Shown one piece after another: positions 1-8,943 of a stretch of DNA of 64,000 nucleotides. Position numbers and translations under genes: made by a program. Under the pieces are notes generated by a model. That model searched no databases, was not told the DNA's origin, and saw only the letters and a list, made by a program, of their open reading frames with translations. Positions within the stretch are counted from its first letter, which is position 1; every line of letters begins with the position of its first letter. This DNA comes from Hyphomicrobiales bacterium. GTDB lineage: Bacteria; Pseudomonadota; Alphaproteobacteria; Rhizobiales; Rhizobiaceae. The stretch lies in contig UBQW01000014.1 of the NCBI GenBank assembly GCA_900467745.1, positions 1 to 64,000 of the forward strand, in the 5' to 3' direction.

Positions 1-63
1 ATGGCTTCCGGAAAGCCGGCTTGCCGGAGAGGTGAACGCGGGGGGGGGGCCACGCCCCCACCC

Positions 64-3000
64 TCAATATTCCTTCTCGTACACCACGCCCGCCTCGCCG
101 GCACCATTGGCGCCGGCTGCCCCGCGCAGCTTCACGCCGCGCCCGACATCGAGGTTGATGATCGCCTTGGCGCCGTCCTTGGTGTTCTGCTGCAGCTCGA
201 TATAGGTGCGCTCGTTGAGATAGCGGCCGACGCCGACATTGGTCTGGCCGTTGGCATCGGTGCTGATATCGAAATCGTCGACGCCGAGCTGGTTGCGCAA
301 TCCCTGGAACAGCGAGGTCGAGCGGCCGCCCGCAAGCTGGCTGACGGCATCGGCGAGCTGGGCGATCTGGATTGCCGAGAGCTTCGACATCGACTGCCCG
401 AAGATGAGCTGTGCTAGCACTTCGTCCTGCGGCAGCGCCGGCGAGGAGGAGAAGGTGATGGCCGGGTCGGTCGCCAGTCCCGCCACATCGACGGTCAGCG
501 TTGTCGTCCCCGACGTCGAGGTCGCCGCCATCTGCAGCGCCGGCGTCAGATCGCCGGCAAAGGTGATCCGGCTCTTGTCGGAGAAATCGAGACGGCGGTT
601 GAGGATGGTGAGACGCCCGCGCCGCATGGTGAAGCCGCCGGAAACGACAGGTACGGACGCCGTACCCCGGATCGTCACGCTACCGCCGAGCTCGGCGTCG
701 ATCCCGCGTCCGCGCACGAAGATCTGCGAGGGTGCATCGACCTGGATATCGAGATTGAGCGTGCTCGATTTGCCCCTGGCACCTTCCTGCGTCGTGTCGC
801 GCATCTGGGCGAGAACGGCCTTCGGCGCGTTCTTGTGGCGGATGTCGATCTCGCGCAGCGAAGTCGGAAGCTTCTCCGGAACCGTGATCGACGCCTTCTC
901 AAGCGTAAGCTTGCCGTTCAGCGTCGGATTGGCAAGAAGCGGCCCGCGCAGCCCGATCGTGCCGTCAACGGTGGCGACGACGAGCGTGCCGTCGACATAA
1001 ACGGCCTTGTTGAGCCTGACGTCGATATTGGCAGGGAAATTCGCCGCCGGCTGGATACCGACATCGCCGGTCACCGCGATGTTGCCGCCGCTCGCAAGCT
1101 GCCCGGTCAGGCGCGAGATCACCGCGCGCTGCCCGTCGAAGCGGATATCGGCCGTCAGGCTGTTGATCTCCAGATTGCGCCGGACGTCGATGACCTTGGC
1201 GCCGCTGGTGGCGACCGTTCCGTTAATCACGGGTGCAGCGGCCGTGCCGCCGACCTGCAGATTGAAGTTGGCGTTGCCTTCCGCGACGAACCCTTGCGCC
1301 GCGAGCTGCGCGCCGAAAACGGCGAACGGCAGGTTGCCGGAGAAACGCATGTCGAGCGCCCGGTTCCCTGAAATGGCCAGGTTACCGCCGCCCCGCAACG
1401 ACAGGCCGGCATCGCCGGTAACTGTCGTGTCGATGGTGAGTCGACCCGAGGCGAGCTTGCCGTTCGCGCCGATCGCAAGCGGCGAGACACCGGCGCCACG
1501 CGTCTGGCTGGTCGCGGCATTGCGCCAATCGAGCTTGAAGTCGACATCCGGCATCGGCAGCTTGCCTGAAGCAGAAACGGTGCCCGAGATATTGCCCTCG
1601 GCTGCCAGCCCCGGAACGAAGGCGTTGGCGAGGCCCGCCGGCAGGTTCGATATGTCGGCCTTCACGGCAAGAGATTGCGCATTGGCGCCGGCGACGACGA
1701 AGTTGCCCGCCGCCTTCAGTGCCACGTTGTTGCCGGTCAGATTGGTGGTGAAGTCGAGCTTGTTGTCGGCGAGCTTGCCGTTGGCATTGGCCGACAGCGA
1801 ACCGACGCCCGCGGCCCGCGTCTGCGTCGTCGCCGCGTTCTTCCAATCGAGGTTGAAATCGATGACGGGATTGGCAGGCGTTCCCGATGTCTTCGCCCGA
1901 CCCGAAATCGTGCCCTCGGCGCCAAGGCCCGGCACGAAGCCATTGGCAAGGCTCGCCGGCAGGTCGGTGATATCGGCGTCGACGGAAAGCCCCTGGATAT
2001 TGGCGCCAACAAGCGCCGCCGTCCCCTTGGCCTTAAGCAATGTCTTGCTGTTGCTGGCCAGATTGGCATCGAAATTGATCTTGTTGTCGGCGAACTTGCC
2101 CGTCGCATCGAGGCTGAGCGCCGACAGGTTGGCGCTCTTGGTCTGCCGCGTCGTCGCATTCGCCCAGTTGAGCTTGAAATCGACGGATGGCAGTGGCAGC
2201 GCGCCGGAAACCTTGGCCGTGCCGGAGATCATGCCGCCGGCATCGAGATCGGGTACAAAGCTGCTGACAAGCGCTGCCGGCAGGTTGTTGAGCGTCGCAT
2301 TGGCCTCGATCGTCGTCGGCTTGGTCCCCTCGATCCCGACCTTGCCCGCCGCCTCGAGCGCCGCACCGTCCTGACCGTCGAGCTTCGTCGTGAAATCGAG
2401 CGCCTTGTCCTGCAACGTTCCCTTCAGCGCCAGCGCCATGGCGGGCAGCTTCGCCGCCTTCGTCTGGCTGGTCGCGACATCGGCCCAAGCGAGATCGAAG
2501 CTGGCCCTCGGCTGCTGCAGCGTGCCGGATGCCGAAGCGGTGCCCGAAATCGTGCCGCTGGCGCCGAGCCCATCGACGAAACCATTGGCGAGCCCGGCCG
2601 GAACCGCGCTCAGCGTCGCATCGACCTTGAGATCGCCGATCGCCGAACCTTGAAGCTTCAGATTGCCCGCCGCCTTCACCGACATGCCGCCGGTGGCCGA
2701 GACGTTGCTGTCGAAAGTGAGCGTATTGTCCGCGAACGTCCCGTTGACCGAAGCGCCGACGCCCGAAAGGCCGGCCGCCTTGATCTGGCTGGTCGAGGCG
2801 TTCTTCCAATCCAGCCGGAACTGCGCGGCCGGCATCGGCAGCTTGCCGGATGCGCCGAAGCTTCCCGATATCATGCCCTGTGCTGCAAGATCGGGCATGA
2901 AGGCGTTGGCGAGTGCCGCCGGAATGTTTGCAAGCGTGCCTTCCACCTTCAGCGTCTGCGCGTCATTGCCGGTGACGACGAAGCTGCCATCGGCCTTGAT

Positions 3001-6000
3001 CGCAAACCCGCCGCTGCCGCCGGCGTTCGCATTGAAATTGAGGATGTTGTTTTCGAGCTTGCCGCTCGCCGTCAGCCCGAGCGAGGAGAGCTTGGCGACC
3101 TTCGTCTGGCTGGTGGCCGCGTTCTTCCAGTTCAGCTTGAAGTCGAGCGCCGGCGCCGGCAGCTTGCCTGAAGCGGTGACGCTGCCGGTGATGGCGCCTT
3201 CGGCATTCAGCCCAGGCACGAACGCATTGGCCAATCCCGCCGGAATGTTGACGATATCGGCATCGACCTGCAGCGACTGCGCATTCGGCCCCGCGGTGAC
3301 GAAATTGCCGGCCGCCTTCATCGAAACGCCGCCCTTGCCGCTCAGATCCGTTTTGAAATCGAGCTTGTTATCCGCGAACTTGCCATCCGCGCCGATCGCA
3401 AGCGCCGAAAGCCCGGCGCCCTTCGTCTGGCTGGTCGCGGCGTTCTTCCAATCGAGCGTGAAATCGGCCACGGGTGCTGCCGGCGTACCCGACACCGCGA
3501 CCTTGCCCGAGATCGCGCCCGCGGCATCGAGATCGGGCACGAAGCTGTTGGCAAGGCTCGCCGGCAATTGCTTGACCACGGCATTGATATCAAGCGCTTG
3601 GCCGGACGAGCCGGTCACGTTGATCGCGCCGTCACCCGTCTTGATCTCGAGACCATCGAGCGTGACGGTGCCATTCGTGATCGAAAGCTGCGACGGCGCG
3701 GCCAGATCCACCGCAATGTCGTGCGGCTTGGCCGAGAAGCGGTCGAGCTGAACGAGCGTCGTGCCGGCATTGGTTTCGACGCCGCCGCCCGCCACCAGCG
3801 GATGGTTGTCGTAATAGCCGTCGAGGCTGAAATTCGTCCGGTTACCGAGCTGCGTGAAATTCACCGCCAGGCTGTCGATCTTGTTGGTGCCGGATGCGAC
3901 CTCGTCGGCCTTGATCGCCCCCGTTGCCGCGAATGCCGAGAGATCGGTGACGGTGACATCGACATTGGGGCTGACGATCGCGAAATTGCCCTGCTTCAGG
4001 CCACTGCCCGTCGCCGCCACCTTCAGGCCGATCTTGCCGGCATCATCGCTGATGTCGACCGATCCCTTGAGATCGCCCTCCGCCTTCTGGCCGGCCAGCG
4101 CCGCGATGAGGCTGAGATCGGGCAGGTCGAATGTCAGCGCGCCTGTCGGCGCGAAGCTTTCGGACAGCGCGACGTGACCGGTGAGGCTGTTGTTGCCGAC
4201 ATTGGCCTTGATCGACGGCAGCGTCGTCTGCCCGCCCTCGGACAATACGTCGGTGCTGATATCGATCGCCTGGCCATCGATCTTGCCGGTCGCCTTGACC
4301 TGCGCCTTGGGCGCCTTCGGATCAGCGGTCGCGGTCAATGCCACAGCGAGATCGCTCAGCCCACGGCCGGCCATGTCGATCGCCGGAGCGTTGAGATTGG
4401 CCGAAAGCGCCAGCGCCGAAAGATCGCCGCCGGCCTTCAGGCTGTAGGTCACGGCGCCCGAGGCCGTGTCGAGCAGCGGCTTGATGTCAGGCACGCGGCC
4501 GGCAAGCGTCGCATCGAGCGTCGTGCCGTCGAGGACGATATTGCCCGTGGCGACCGTGAGGTCCGACTTGATGCTGAGGTTCGACAGATTGATCTTGTCG
4601 GGAATGGTGCCGGCCACTTGGCCTTCGATCGTGACAGGCGTCTTGAACCGCGCAGCGATGGCCGGGGGCATTGCCGGCGGCTCGACGGTCAGCTTGGCAT
4701 TACCGGTCAGCGAATTGTCGGTGAGCTGATACGCACCATTGAGGCTGGCATTCGCCGACGCGCTTTCGATCGTCGCGCCATTGAAGCCGATCGCGGCCGG
4801 CGAAATCTGCAGCGGCAGCACGATCGTCACAGGCCCCTGAACCGCCCGGTTGATATCGGGGTTGGCGAAGGTCATGTCGCCGGCCACAAGGCGGATTTGC
4901 ACCGCGCCGGAGCGGCCGCTGAGATTGAAGTTGTCGCTCTTGGCGGTCAGCTTCACATTACCGATCGTCGCCTGCGGCAGCACGGCGGTATCGAGCGAGG
5001 CGCTGGCATTCAGCCGCGACGCCTTGGCATCCCCCGTCAGCGCCAAGTTGACGCCCGTGATCATGAAGCGTGCTTCGCCTTCCGCCAGCGGCCAGCGGAA
5101 ATCGACCGGCCCGGATGTGCCGAGCAGATTGGCGTTGAGGCTGTTCTTGCCCTTCGGATCCAGCGTGCCGGAGGCGGCGATCACGACGGCGCCCGTCGCC
5201 ACGTTGCCGGTCTGGATATCGATCTTGCCGGCATTGTCGAAATTGGCGGCCAGGTCGATGTTCGTCTGCCCCGCGAAAAGCGGCCGGAACGCCGCCGGCA
5301 TCAGCGAGCTCAGATCGCCGCCGCCCTTGATCTCGACATGATGCAGAGCTTGGTCCGGCGTCAGCGTGTGATGCGCTTCGATCGCGGCGCGCTGCTGGCC
5401 ATCGAGCGAGGCCTGCAATTTGGCTTTCCAGTCGGAGATCGGGCCATCGCCATTGAGGCTGATCTCGACGGCCGGATTGTTCGGCAAGGCGAGCACGCCG
5501 GCAAGCAACCCGCCCTTGGGTTCGTTGAGCTTGGCCTTGACCGTCAGCTGGCTGTTTTCAGGCAGAAAGGCGACGTCGGCCGTCAGCTTGGCATCCGGCA
5601 CGTCGTGGCGGTGAACCGTGATATTTGCATCGCCACCCTTTGAATCGGCGCGTACGCTGCCATCGGCCGAGAGCGTGAAGGCGCGCCCGATCAGGGGCTG
5701 CGACAGGCTGATCTTCGGCAGCGAGATTTGATCGATATCGATCTTGATCGGAAGCGAGAACCCGCCGCCGGCTTCCCCTTCCGCGGCCGGCCGCGACGGC
5801 AATGTGCGGACAGGCTTACGCAGAACGCGGATGGCATCAGCCTCGAGCCGCGTCGCGTGGAAGCGCCCGGTAAACAGCGCCAGCGGATTCCAGTTGATCG
5901 ACAGGCCGTCGACATCGGCAAATGTGCCGCGCGTATCCGAAAGCACGATGCGGGTCGCGCCGAGGCCGCCGGTCAGCAACCCCTGCGGGTCCATCACCCG

Positions 6001-6174
6001 GATGGTCATGTCGCGATTGGAGATGGTCGACGTCACCTTGTCGACGAGAATGCGGGCGCCGAAGCCGGTGAAGCCGAAGATGCCGATGGCCACGGCAAGC
6101 AGGATGGCGAGAACGCCGGCTCCGTAACCGAGCAGTCGTGCAATCCACTTGAAGATGTTCGTCAGCGTAAGCAT
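64..6174 (-). CDS. tamB: TamB translocation and assembly module, inner membrane subunit
   Basis: This 2036-residue protein is anchored by one N-terminal membrane segment (about residues 10-38) and ends in the conserved TamB (DUF490) C-terminal domain with a YEKEY terminus. TamB proteins span the periplasm as a hydrophobic beta-taco and work with TamA in outer-membrane protein assembly or in phospholipid transport between the membranes. The gene lies 62 bp downstream of tamA on the same strand. The protein is longer than the gammaproteobacterial TamB (about 1250 residues) largely because residues 861-1608 are seven tandem 107-residue modules, each with the pattern LPA.LAN.FVP.L and W.NA.TSQT. 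The family call is secure. Which cargo this version handles cannot be read from the sequence. Confidence 0.95.
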   Translation of the reverse strand: MLTLTNIFKWIARLLGYGAGVLAILLAVAIGIFGFTGFGARILVDKVTSTISNRDMTIRVMDPQGLLTGGLGATRIVLSDTRGTFADVDGLSINWNPLALFTGRFHATRLEADAIRVLRKPVRTLPSRPAAEGEAGGGFSLPIKIDIDQISLPKISLSQPLIGRAFTLSADGSVRADSKGGDANITVHRHDVPDAKLTADVAFLPENSQLTVKAKLNEPKGGLLAGVLALPNNPAVEISLNGDGPISDWKAKLQASLDGQQRAAIEAHHTLTPDQALHHVEIKGGGDLSSLMPAAFRPLFAGQTNIDLAANFDNAGKIDIQTGNVATGAVVIAASGTLDPKGKNSLNANLLGTSGPVDFRWPLAEGEARFMITGVNLALTGDAKASRLNASASLDTAVLPQATIGNVKLTAKSDNFNLSGRSGAVQIRLVAGDMTFANPDINRAVQGPVTIVLPLQISPAAIGFNGATIESASANASLNGAYQLTDNSLTGNAKLTVEPPAMPPAIAARFKTPVTIEGQVAGTIPDKINLSNLSIKSDLTVATGNIVLDGTTLDATLAGRVPDIKPLLDTASGAVTYSLKAGGDLSALALSANLNAPAIDMAGRGLSDLAVALTATADPKAPKAQVKATGKIDGQAIDISTDVLSEGGQTTLPSIKANVGNNSLTGHVALSESFAPTGALTFDLPDLSLIAALAGQKAEGDLKGSVDISDDAGKIGLKVAATGSGLKQGNFAIVSPNVDVTVTDLSAFAATGAIKADEVASGTNKIDSLAVNFTQLGNRTNFSLDGYYDNHPLVAGGGVETNAGTTLVQLDRFSAKPHDIAVDLAAPSQLSITNGTVTLDGLEIKTGDGAINVTGSSGQALDINAVVKQLPASLANSFVPDLDAAGAISGKVAVSGTPAAPVADFTLDWKNAATSQTKGAGLSALAIGADGKFADNKLDFKTDLSGKGGVSMKAAGNFVTAGPNAQSLQVDADIVNIPAGLANAFVPGLNAEGAITGSVTASGKLPAPALDFKLNWKNAATSQTKVAKLSSLGLTASGKLENNILNFNANAGGSGGFAIKADGSFVVTGNDAQTLKVEGTLANIPAALANAFMPDLAAQGMISGSFGASGKLPMPAAQFRLDWKNASTSQIKAAGLSGVGASVNGTFADNTLTFDSNVSATGGMSVKAAGNLKLQGSAIGDLKVDATLSAVPAGLANGFVDGLGASGTISGTASASGTLQQPRASFDLAWADVATSQTKAAKLPAMALALKGTLQDKALDFTTKLDGQDGAALEAAGKVGIEGTKPTTIEANATLNNLPAALVSSFVPDLDAGGMISGTAKVSGALPLPSVDFKLNWANATTRQTKSANLSALSLDATGKFADNKINFDANLASNSKTLLKAKGTAALVGANIQGLSVDADITDLPASLANGFVPGLGAEGTISGRAKTSGTPANPVIDFNLDWKNAATTQTRAAGVGSLSANANGKLADNKLDFTTNLTGNNVALKAAGNFVVAGANAQSLAVKADISNLPAGLANAFVPGLAAEGNISGTVSASGKLPMPDVDFKLDWRNAATSQTRGAGVSPLAIGANGKLASGRLTIDTTVTGDAGLSLRGGGNLAISGNRALDMRFSGNLPFAVFGAQLAAQGFVAEGNANFNLQVGGTAAAPVINGTVATSGAKVIDVRRNLEINSLTADIRFDGQRAVISRLTGQLASGGNIAVTGDVGIQPAANFPANIDVRLNKAVYVDGTLVVATVDGTIGLRGPLLANPTLNGKLTLEKASITVPEKLPTSLREIDIRHKNAPKAVLAQMRDTTQEGARGKSSTLNLDIQVDAPSQIFVRGRGIDAELGGSVTIRGTASVPVVSGGFTMRRGRLTILNRRLDFSDKSRITFAGDLTPALQMAATSTSGTTTLTVDVAGLATDPAITFSSSPALPQDEVLAQLIFGQSMSKLSAIQIAQLADAVSQLAGGRSTSLFQGLRNQLGVDDFDISTDANGQTNVGVGRYLNERTYIELQQNTKDGAKAIINLDVGRGVKLRGAAGANGAGEAGVVYEKEY
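1351..3594 (-). repeat. Seven-unit 321-bp tandem coding repeat inside tamB
   Basis: Units begin (minus strand) at 3594, 3273, 2952, 2631, 2310, 1989 and 1671, and a degenerate eighth begins at 1350. The period is exactly 321 bp, except for the sixth unit, which is 318 bp. Each unit encodes 107 residues with landmarks LPA.LAN.FVP.L..G, ISG....SG, DWKNA.TSQT and K..GNF. The repeat is also visible in the DNA, for example in the recurrent tctggctggtcg block near 1503, 2463, 2785, 3105 and 3427. Confidence 0.95.
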
Positions 6175-6236
6175 GGACCCGGAGCTATCCCGTTTTCTGC
6201 GCGGCTATCGCAATCTCGTTGCGAGCCTGAACCTGG

Positions 6237-8165
6237 TTAGAACGACTGGCCGATGCCAGCGTAAATGCCGTAATCCGTCCCACCCTCGAACTTGTTGAGG
6301 GGAACGGCGAAATCAAGCCGGATCGGCCCGAATGGGGTGGCGTAGCGCAGGCCAATACCGGCACCGGCCCTGATATCCGAAAAATCGGGCGCAACATCGG
6401 CGGAGACCACCCCGACATCGATAAACGGCACGATCCCGATCGTATCGGTGATCTTCAAGCGCGTCTCGAACGATGCGGTCATGAAGGAAGCCCCGCCCGT
6501 CGCCTCATTGGCGGCGTTATAGGGAGAGATCTCCTGATAGCCGTAACCGCGCACCGACCCACCACCGCCGGCAAAGAAGCGGCGGGTGGCGGGAATGTTC
6601 ACGAGATCGTCGGCCCCAAGCAGGAAGCCTGCCGACAGCTTGCCGGCCAGCACGATCCGGTCTTCGGCGCCAAGGCCGTAATAACCGGACACCGACCCCT
6701 CGAAGGCGGAGAAGAACGTGCCGTTATAGGCCTCATAGCTCGGCGTCACCTTGCCCATCAGCCGGTAGCCCGATGTCGGGTCGAGCTTGTTGTCGCGCGC
6801 GTCGCGATCGAACTGGAGGGGGGCAGCGAAGGTGAGGTAGGTATTGTTCCCGAACGCGTCGTCATCCTTTTCCCAGCTGACTTCGCCCGCACCGGTAAAC
6901 GTGTCGGTATCGTTGAGTTCGTAGGAATAGCCGAGCGATGCCGTCACCAGCTTGGCGCTATAGGCATCGGGATTTTCAGTCTTGGCGAGAATGCTGGCGA
7001 TCAACGTACCCGATGGAACGAAGGCCCCGGGCTTGGTGAAGGTGATGCCCGCCGAGAAATCGAGATCGCCCAGAGCCGTCGCATCCCCGAGACGGCCGAC
7101 CGCACCCTCGACGCGCAACCCTTCCGCGCCTCCGAACAGATTGCGATGGCCCCAGTAGCCGTTGACCCCGAAACCGTCGATCGTCGAATACTGCGCGCCG
7201 ACGCCGAAATAGCGCTGCTTGCCCTCCGACACCTCGATGATCATCGGCAGGCTGCCGTCGCCGGCCAGCTGGTCGCCCGCATGAATGGTGACGCTTGAGA
7301 ACACGCCGAGCGCCCGCAACCGCTCGCCGGCCTTCTTCAGCGCCTCCGGAGAATAGCGATCGCCCTTGTTGATCCGCGAATAGCGCTCGATGAAATCGGA
7401 CCGCACGGCCTTGGCGCCGGTGACGCCGACCGTTCCGATCGGCGCGACCGGCCCGCCCTCGGCGGCAAGCACGACGTCGACGGTATCGGTCTTGTGGTCG
7501 GCCACCACCTTGCGCGTGGTCAGCTTCGCCAGCGGCCGCCCCTCGCTCTTCAACTGCTCGACGATCTTGTCGCCGGCCTTGATGATCGTCAGCGACCCGG
7601 CCGAAGCACCGGACCCGAGATCGTAATCGGCGGGATTGCGGTTTGCCGCATCGCCGCCGAATTGCACTTCGCGCACATGAAACACCGGCCCGGCCGCAAC
7701 GCTGACATTGACGGGAACCGGGCGCGAGCGATTGAAAGTGGGGTTAGGCGGCAGGTCGTCGATATTGCGTCCATCGACAGTGATGGTCACGACGCCGCCA
7801 TAGCGCGCCTTTTCATAGAGAGCCGCGATCAGCCGTTCGCGATCGTCGCGCGCCTTGACGACGACACCGAGATCGCCCGAAACCGGCTGCTCCTTGTCTC
7901 CGACCAAGCGCGAGCTGTTCTCGAGCGCCTCCTTGAGGTCGGGATCATCGGCGTCCGATGTCAGCGTTACCTCATAGCGAACAGGGTCGGGCACCTGGTT
8001 GGCGTCCGTATCGTCCTTACCGAAGAAGTTGATCCCGAAAAGCTTGAAGGCGTAAGCATTCGACACGAGTGCCGGTGACAACGCAGTCGCCACCGCGACC
8101 ATTGTCACGATGCTTGCTCGCCGATACGCAATACCCGGTTTCGGTGCCTTCCGTCTAATCTGCAT
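6237..8165 (-). CDS. tamA: TamA outer-membrane beta-barrel (Omp85 family)
   Basis: The 642-residue precursor has a signal peptide ending near ALVSNAYA (about residue 38), POTRA-type repeats in the N-terminal half, and a C-terminal 16-strand-type Omp85 barrel. The VRGYGYQEISP segment matches the conserved loop 6 VRGY motif, and the chain ends in phenylalanine (GIGQSF), the classical outer-membrane assembly signal. TamA pairs with TamB across the periplasm. The order tamA then tamB on one strand with a 62-bp gap suggests one transcript. The start at 8165 gives a sensible signal peptide, although no strong ribosome binding site is visible. BamA is the alternative family member, but the adjacency to tamB and the size near 640 residues favour TamA. 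Confidence 0.93.
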   Translation of the reverse strand: MQIRRKAPKPGIAYRRASIVTMVAVATALSPALVSNAYAFKLFGINFFGKDDTDANQVPDPVRYEVTLTSDADDPDLKEALENSSRLVGDKEQPVSGDLGVVVKARDDRERLIAALYEKARYGGVVTITVDGRNIDDLPPNPTFNRSRPVPVNVSVAAGPVFHVREVQFGGDAANRNPADYDLGSGASAGSLTIIKAGDKIVEQLKSEGRPLAKLTTRKVVADHKTDTVDVVLAAEGGPVAPIGTVGVTGAKAVRSDFIERYSRINKGDRYSPEALKKAGERLRALGVFSSVTIHAGDQLAGDGSLPMIIEVSEGKQRYFGVGAQYSTIDGFGVNGYWGHRNLFGGAEGLRVEGAVGRLGDATALGDLDFSAGITFTKPGAFVPSGTLIASILAKTENPDAYSAKLVTASLGYSYELNDTDTFTGAGEVSWEKDDDAFGNNTYLTFAAPLQFDRDARDNKLDPTSGYRLMGKVTPSYEAYNGTFFSAFEGSVSGYYGLGAEDRIVLAGKLSAGFLLGADDLVNIPATRRFFAGGGGSVRGYGYQEISPYNAANEATGGASFMTASFETRLKITDTIGIVPFIDVGVVSADVAPDFSDIRAGAGIGLRYATPFGPIRLDFAVPLNKFEGGTDYGIYAGIGQSF

Positions 8166-8280
8166 CCGCCGCTTTTTGGTTACACTGGATTTAAGCTCTG
8201 CGCCCCCCGGCCTGATGCGACCTTAGCGGCAAAATTCATTTTGTTGTACCGTTTTAAACCGCATGATTGCTGATTTAGCG

Positions 8281-8318
8281 GAAAAAAACGAAAATCCCGG
8301 GCCAGAGACCCGGGATTT
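8281..8318 (-). terminator. Rho-independent terminator after the glycine-zipper gene
   Basis: A perfect 10-bp stem AAATCCCGGG/CCCGGGATTT (8292-8318) is followed on the minus strand by a T-rich tail (TTTTCGTTTTTTT). It lies just past the stop codon of the lipoprotein gene at 8338. Confidence 0.85.
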
Positions 8319-8337
8319 GAAAGGTTTTGACGAAGGA

Positions 8338-8595
8338 TCAGCCGCGGCAATCGTCGATATAGCGGCGACCATATTCGTCGCGGTAGTAGCACTGGCCGGG
8401 CTGTTCGGACACGCGGCCGATCAGCGCGCCGGACACGCCGCCGACGGCAGCACCCACAGCCGCACCGCGAACATTGCCCGTAACCGCGCCGCCGATGACG
8501 GCGCCGGATGCCGCACCGATGCCGGCACCCTGTTGCGTAGGCGTGCAGCTTGCAATCGATAGACCGATGAAGGCGAGCGCAATAATCTTTTTCAT
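8338..8595 (-). CDS. Glycine-zipper small lipoprotein
   Basis: This 85-residue protein starts MKKIIALAFIG and has a lipobox LSIASC with the lipidated cysteine at position 17. It continues with an alternating small-residue region (GIGAASGAVIGGAVTGN and a second copy) typical of glycine-zipper 2TM/OmpA-like small lipoproteins, and ends with a cysteine-containing YYRDEYGRRYIDDC tail. The start at 8595 is set by an aggagt ribosome binding site immediately upstream; a longer frame to 8706 lacks one. It is a single-gene unit with its own terminator. Proteins of this kind sit in the outer membrane, and their role is generally unknown. Confidence 0.85.
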   Translation of the reverse strand: MKKIIALAFIGLSIASCTPTQQGAGIGAASGAVIGGAVTGNVRGAAVGAAVGGVSGALIGRVSEQPGQCYYRDEYGRRYIDDCRG

Positions 8596-8943
8596 CAATA
8601 ACTCCTGATTGGTCGCCCGAGCGGGCGGTGGCCGTCCCTGATTCCTGTCTTTTTTGTAACCTAGACTGCAAACTATGGCGCAAAAAGGGGCAAGCAACCG
8701 CTCCAATCGATTTCAATTGGTAAGCAGCCACGAAAATCGACTGGCAAATCGGTCACTAAGAACCATGCGAAGCACCGCGCGCAGAGCTGCAATGCGCGAT
8801 TGATCTGGCCAAGGACGCCAATTTCAAATTAAAGTAATTCGAAACTAGGGGCCAATTGACGCACATGGTGCTAAATCGGACCAAATGGGTTGACGTGCAG
8901 GCGTCATTGGGCGGAGAACGCCTGCACGATACTGGAGCATGAG
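8596..8943. other. Divergent intergenic region upstream of hemA
   Basis: This 348-bp stretch separates the glycine-zipper gene from hemA and should hold both promoters. It contains the hemA leader hairpin at 8895-8927 and two TTGACG boxes (8856-8861 and 8890-8895), but neither has a convincing -10 box at normal spacing. I see no small gene. Confidence 0.6.
8895..8927 (+). promoter_or_regulatory. Stem-loop in the hemA leader
   Basis: A perfect 10-bp inverted repeat GTGCAGGCGT/ACGCCTGCAC with a 13-nt loop lies 6 nt before the GGAG ribosome binding site of hemA. It is not followed by a T-run, so it is unlikely to terminate transcription. It may instead be an operator or a leader structure affecting translation or mRNA stability. 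Confidence 0.5.

Noticed and set aside
1351..3594. The repeat array as a CRISPR or as a separate adhesin gene
   Set aside because: The units are 321 bp, in frame and continuous with the TamB reading frame, whose N- and C-terminal domains are intact.
3568..5643. A 691-codon open frame antisense to tamB
   Set aside because: It is produced by codon bias and by the internal repeat; its translation is arginine-rich and without domain features.
8796..8809. An FNR/FixK-like box (TTGAT-N4-ATCAA) upstream of hemA
   Set aside because: The left half TTGAT is present, but the right half reads CCAAG, which is too degenerate to call.
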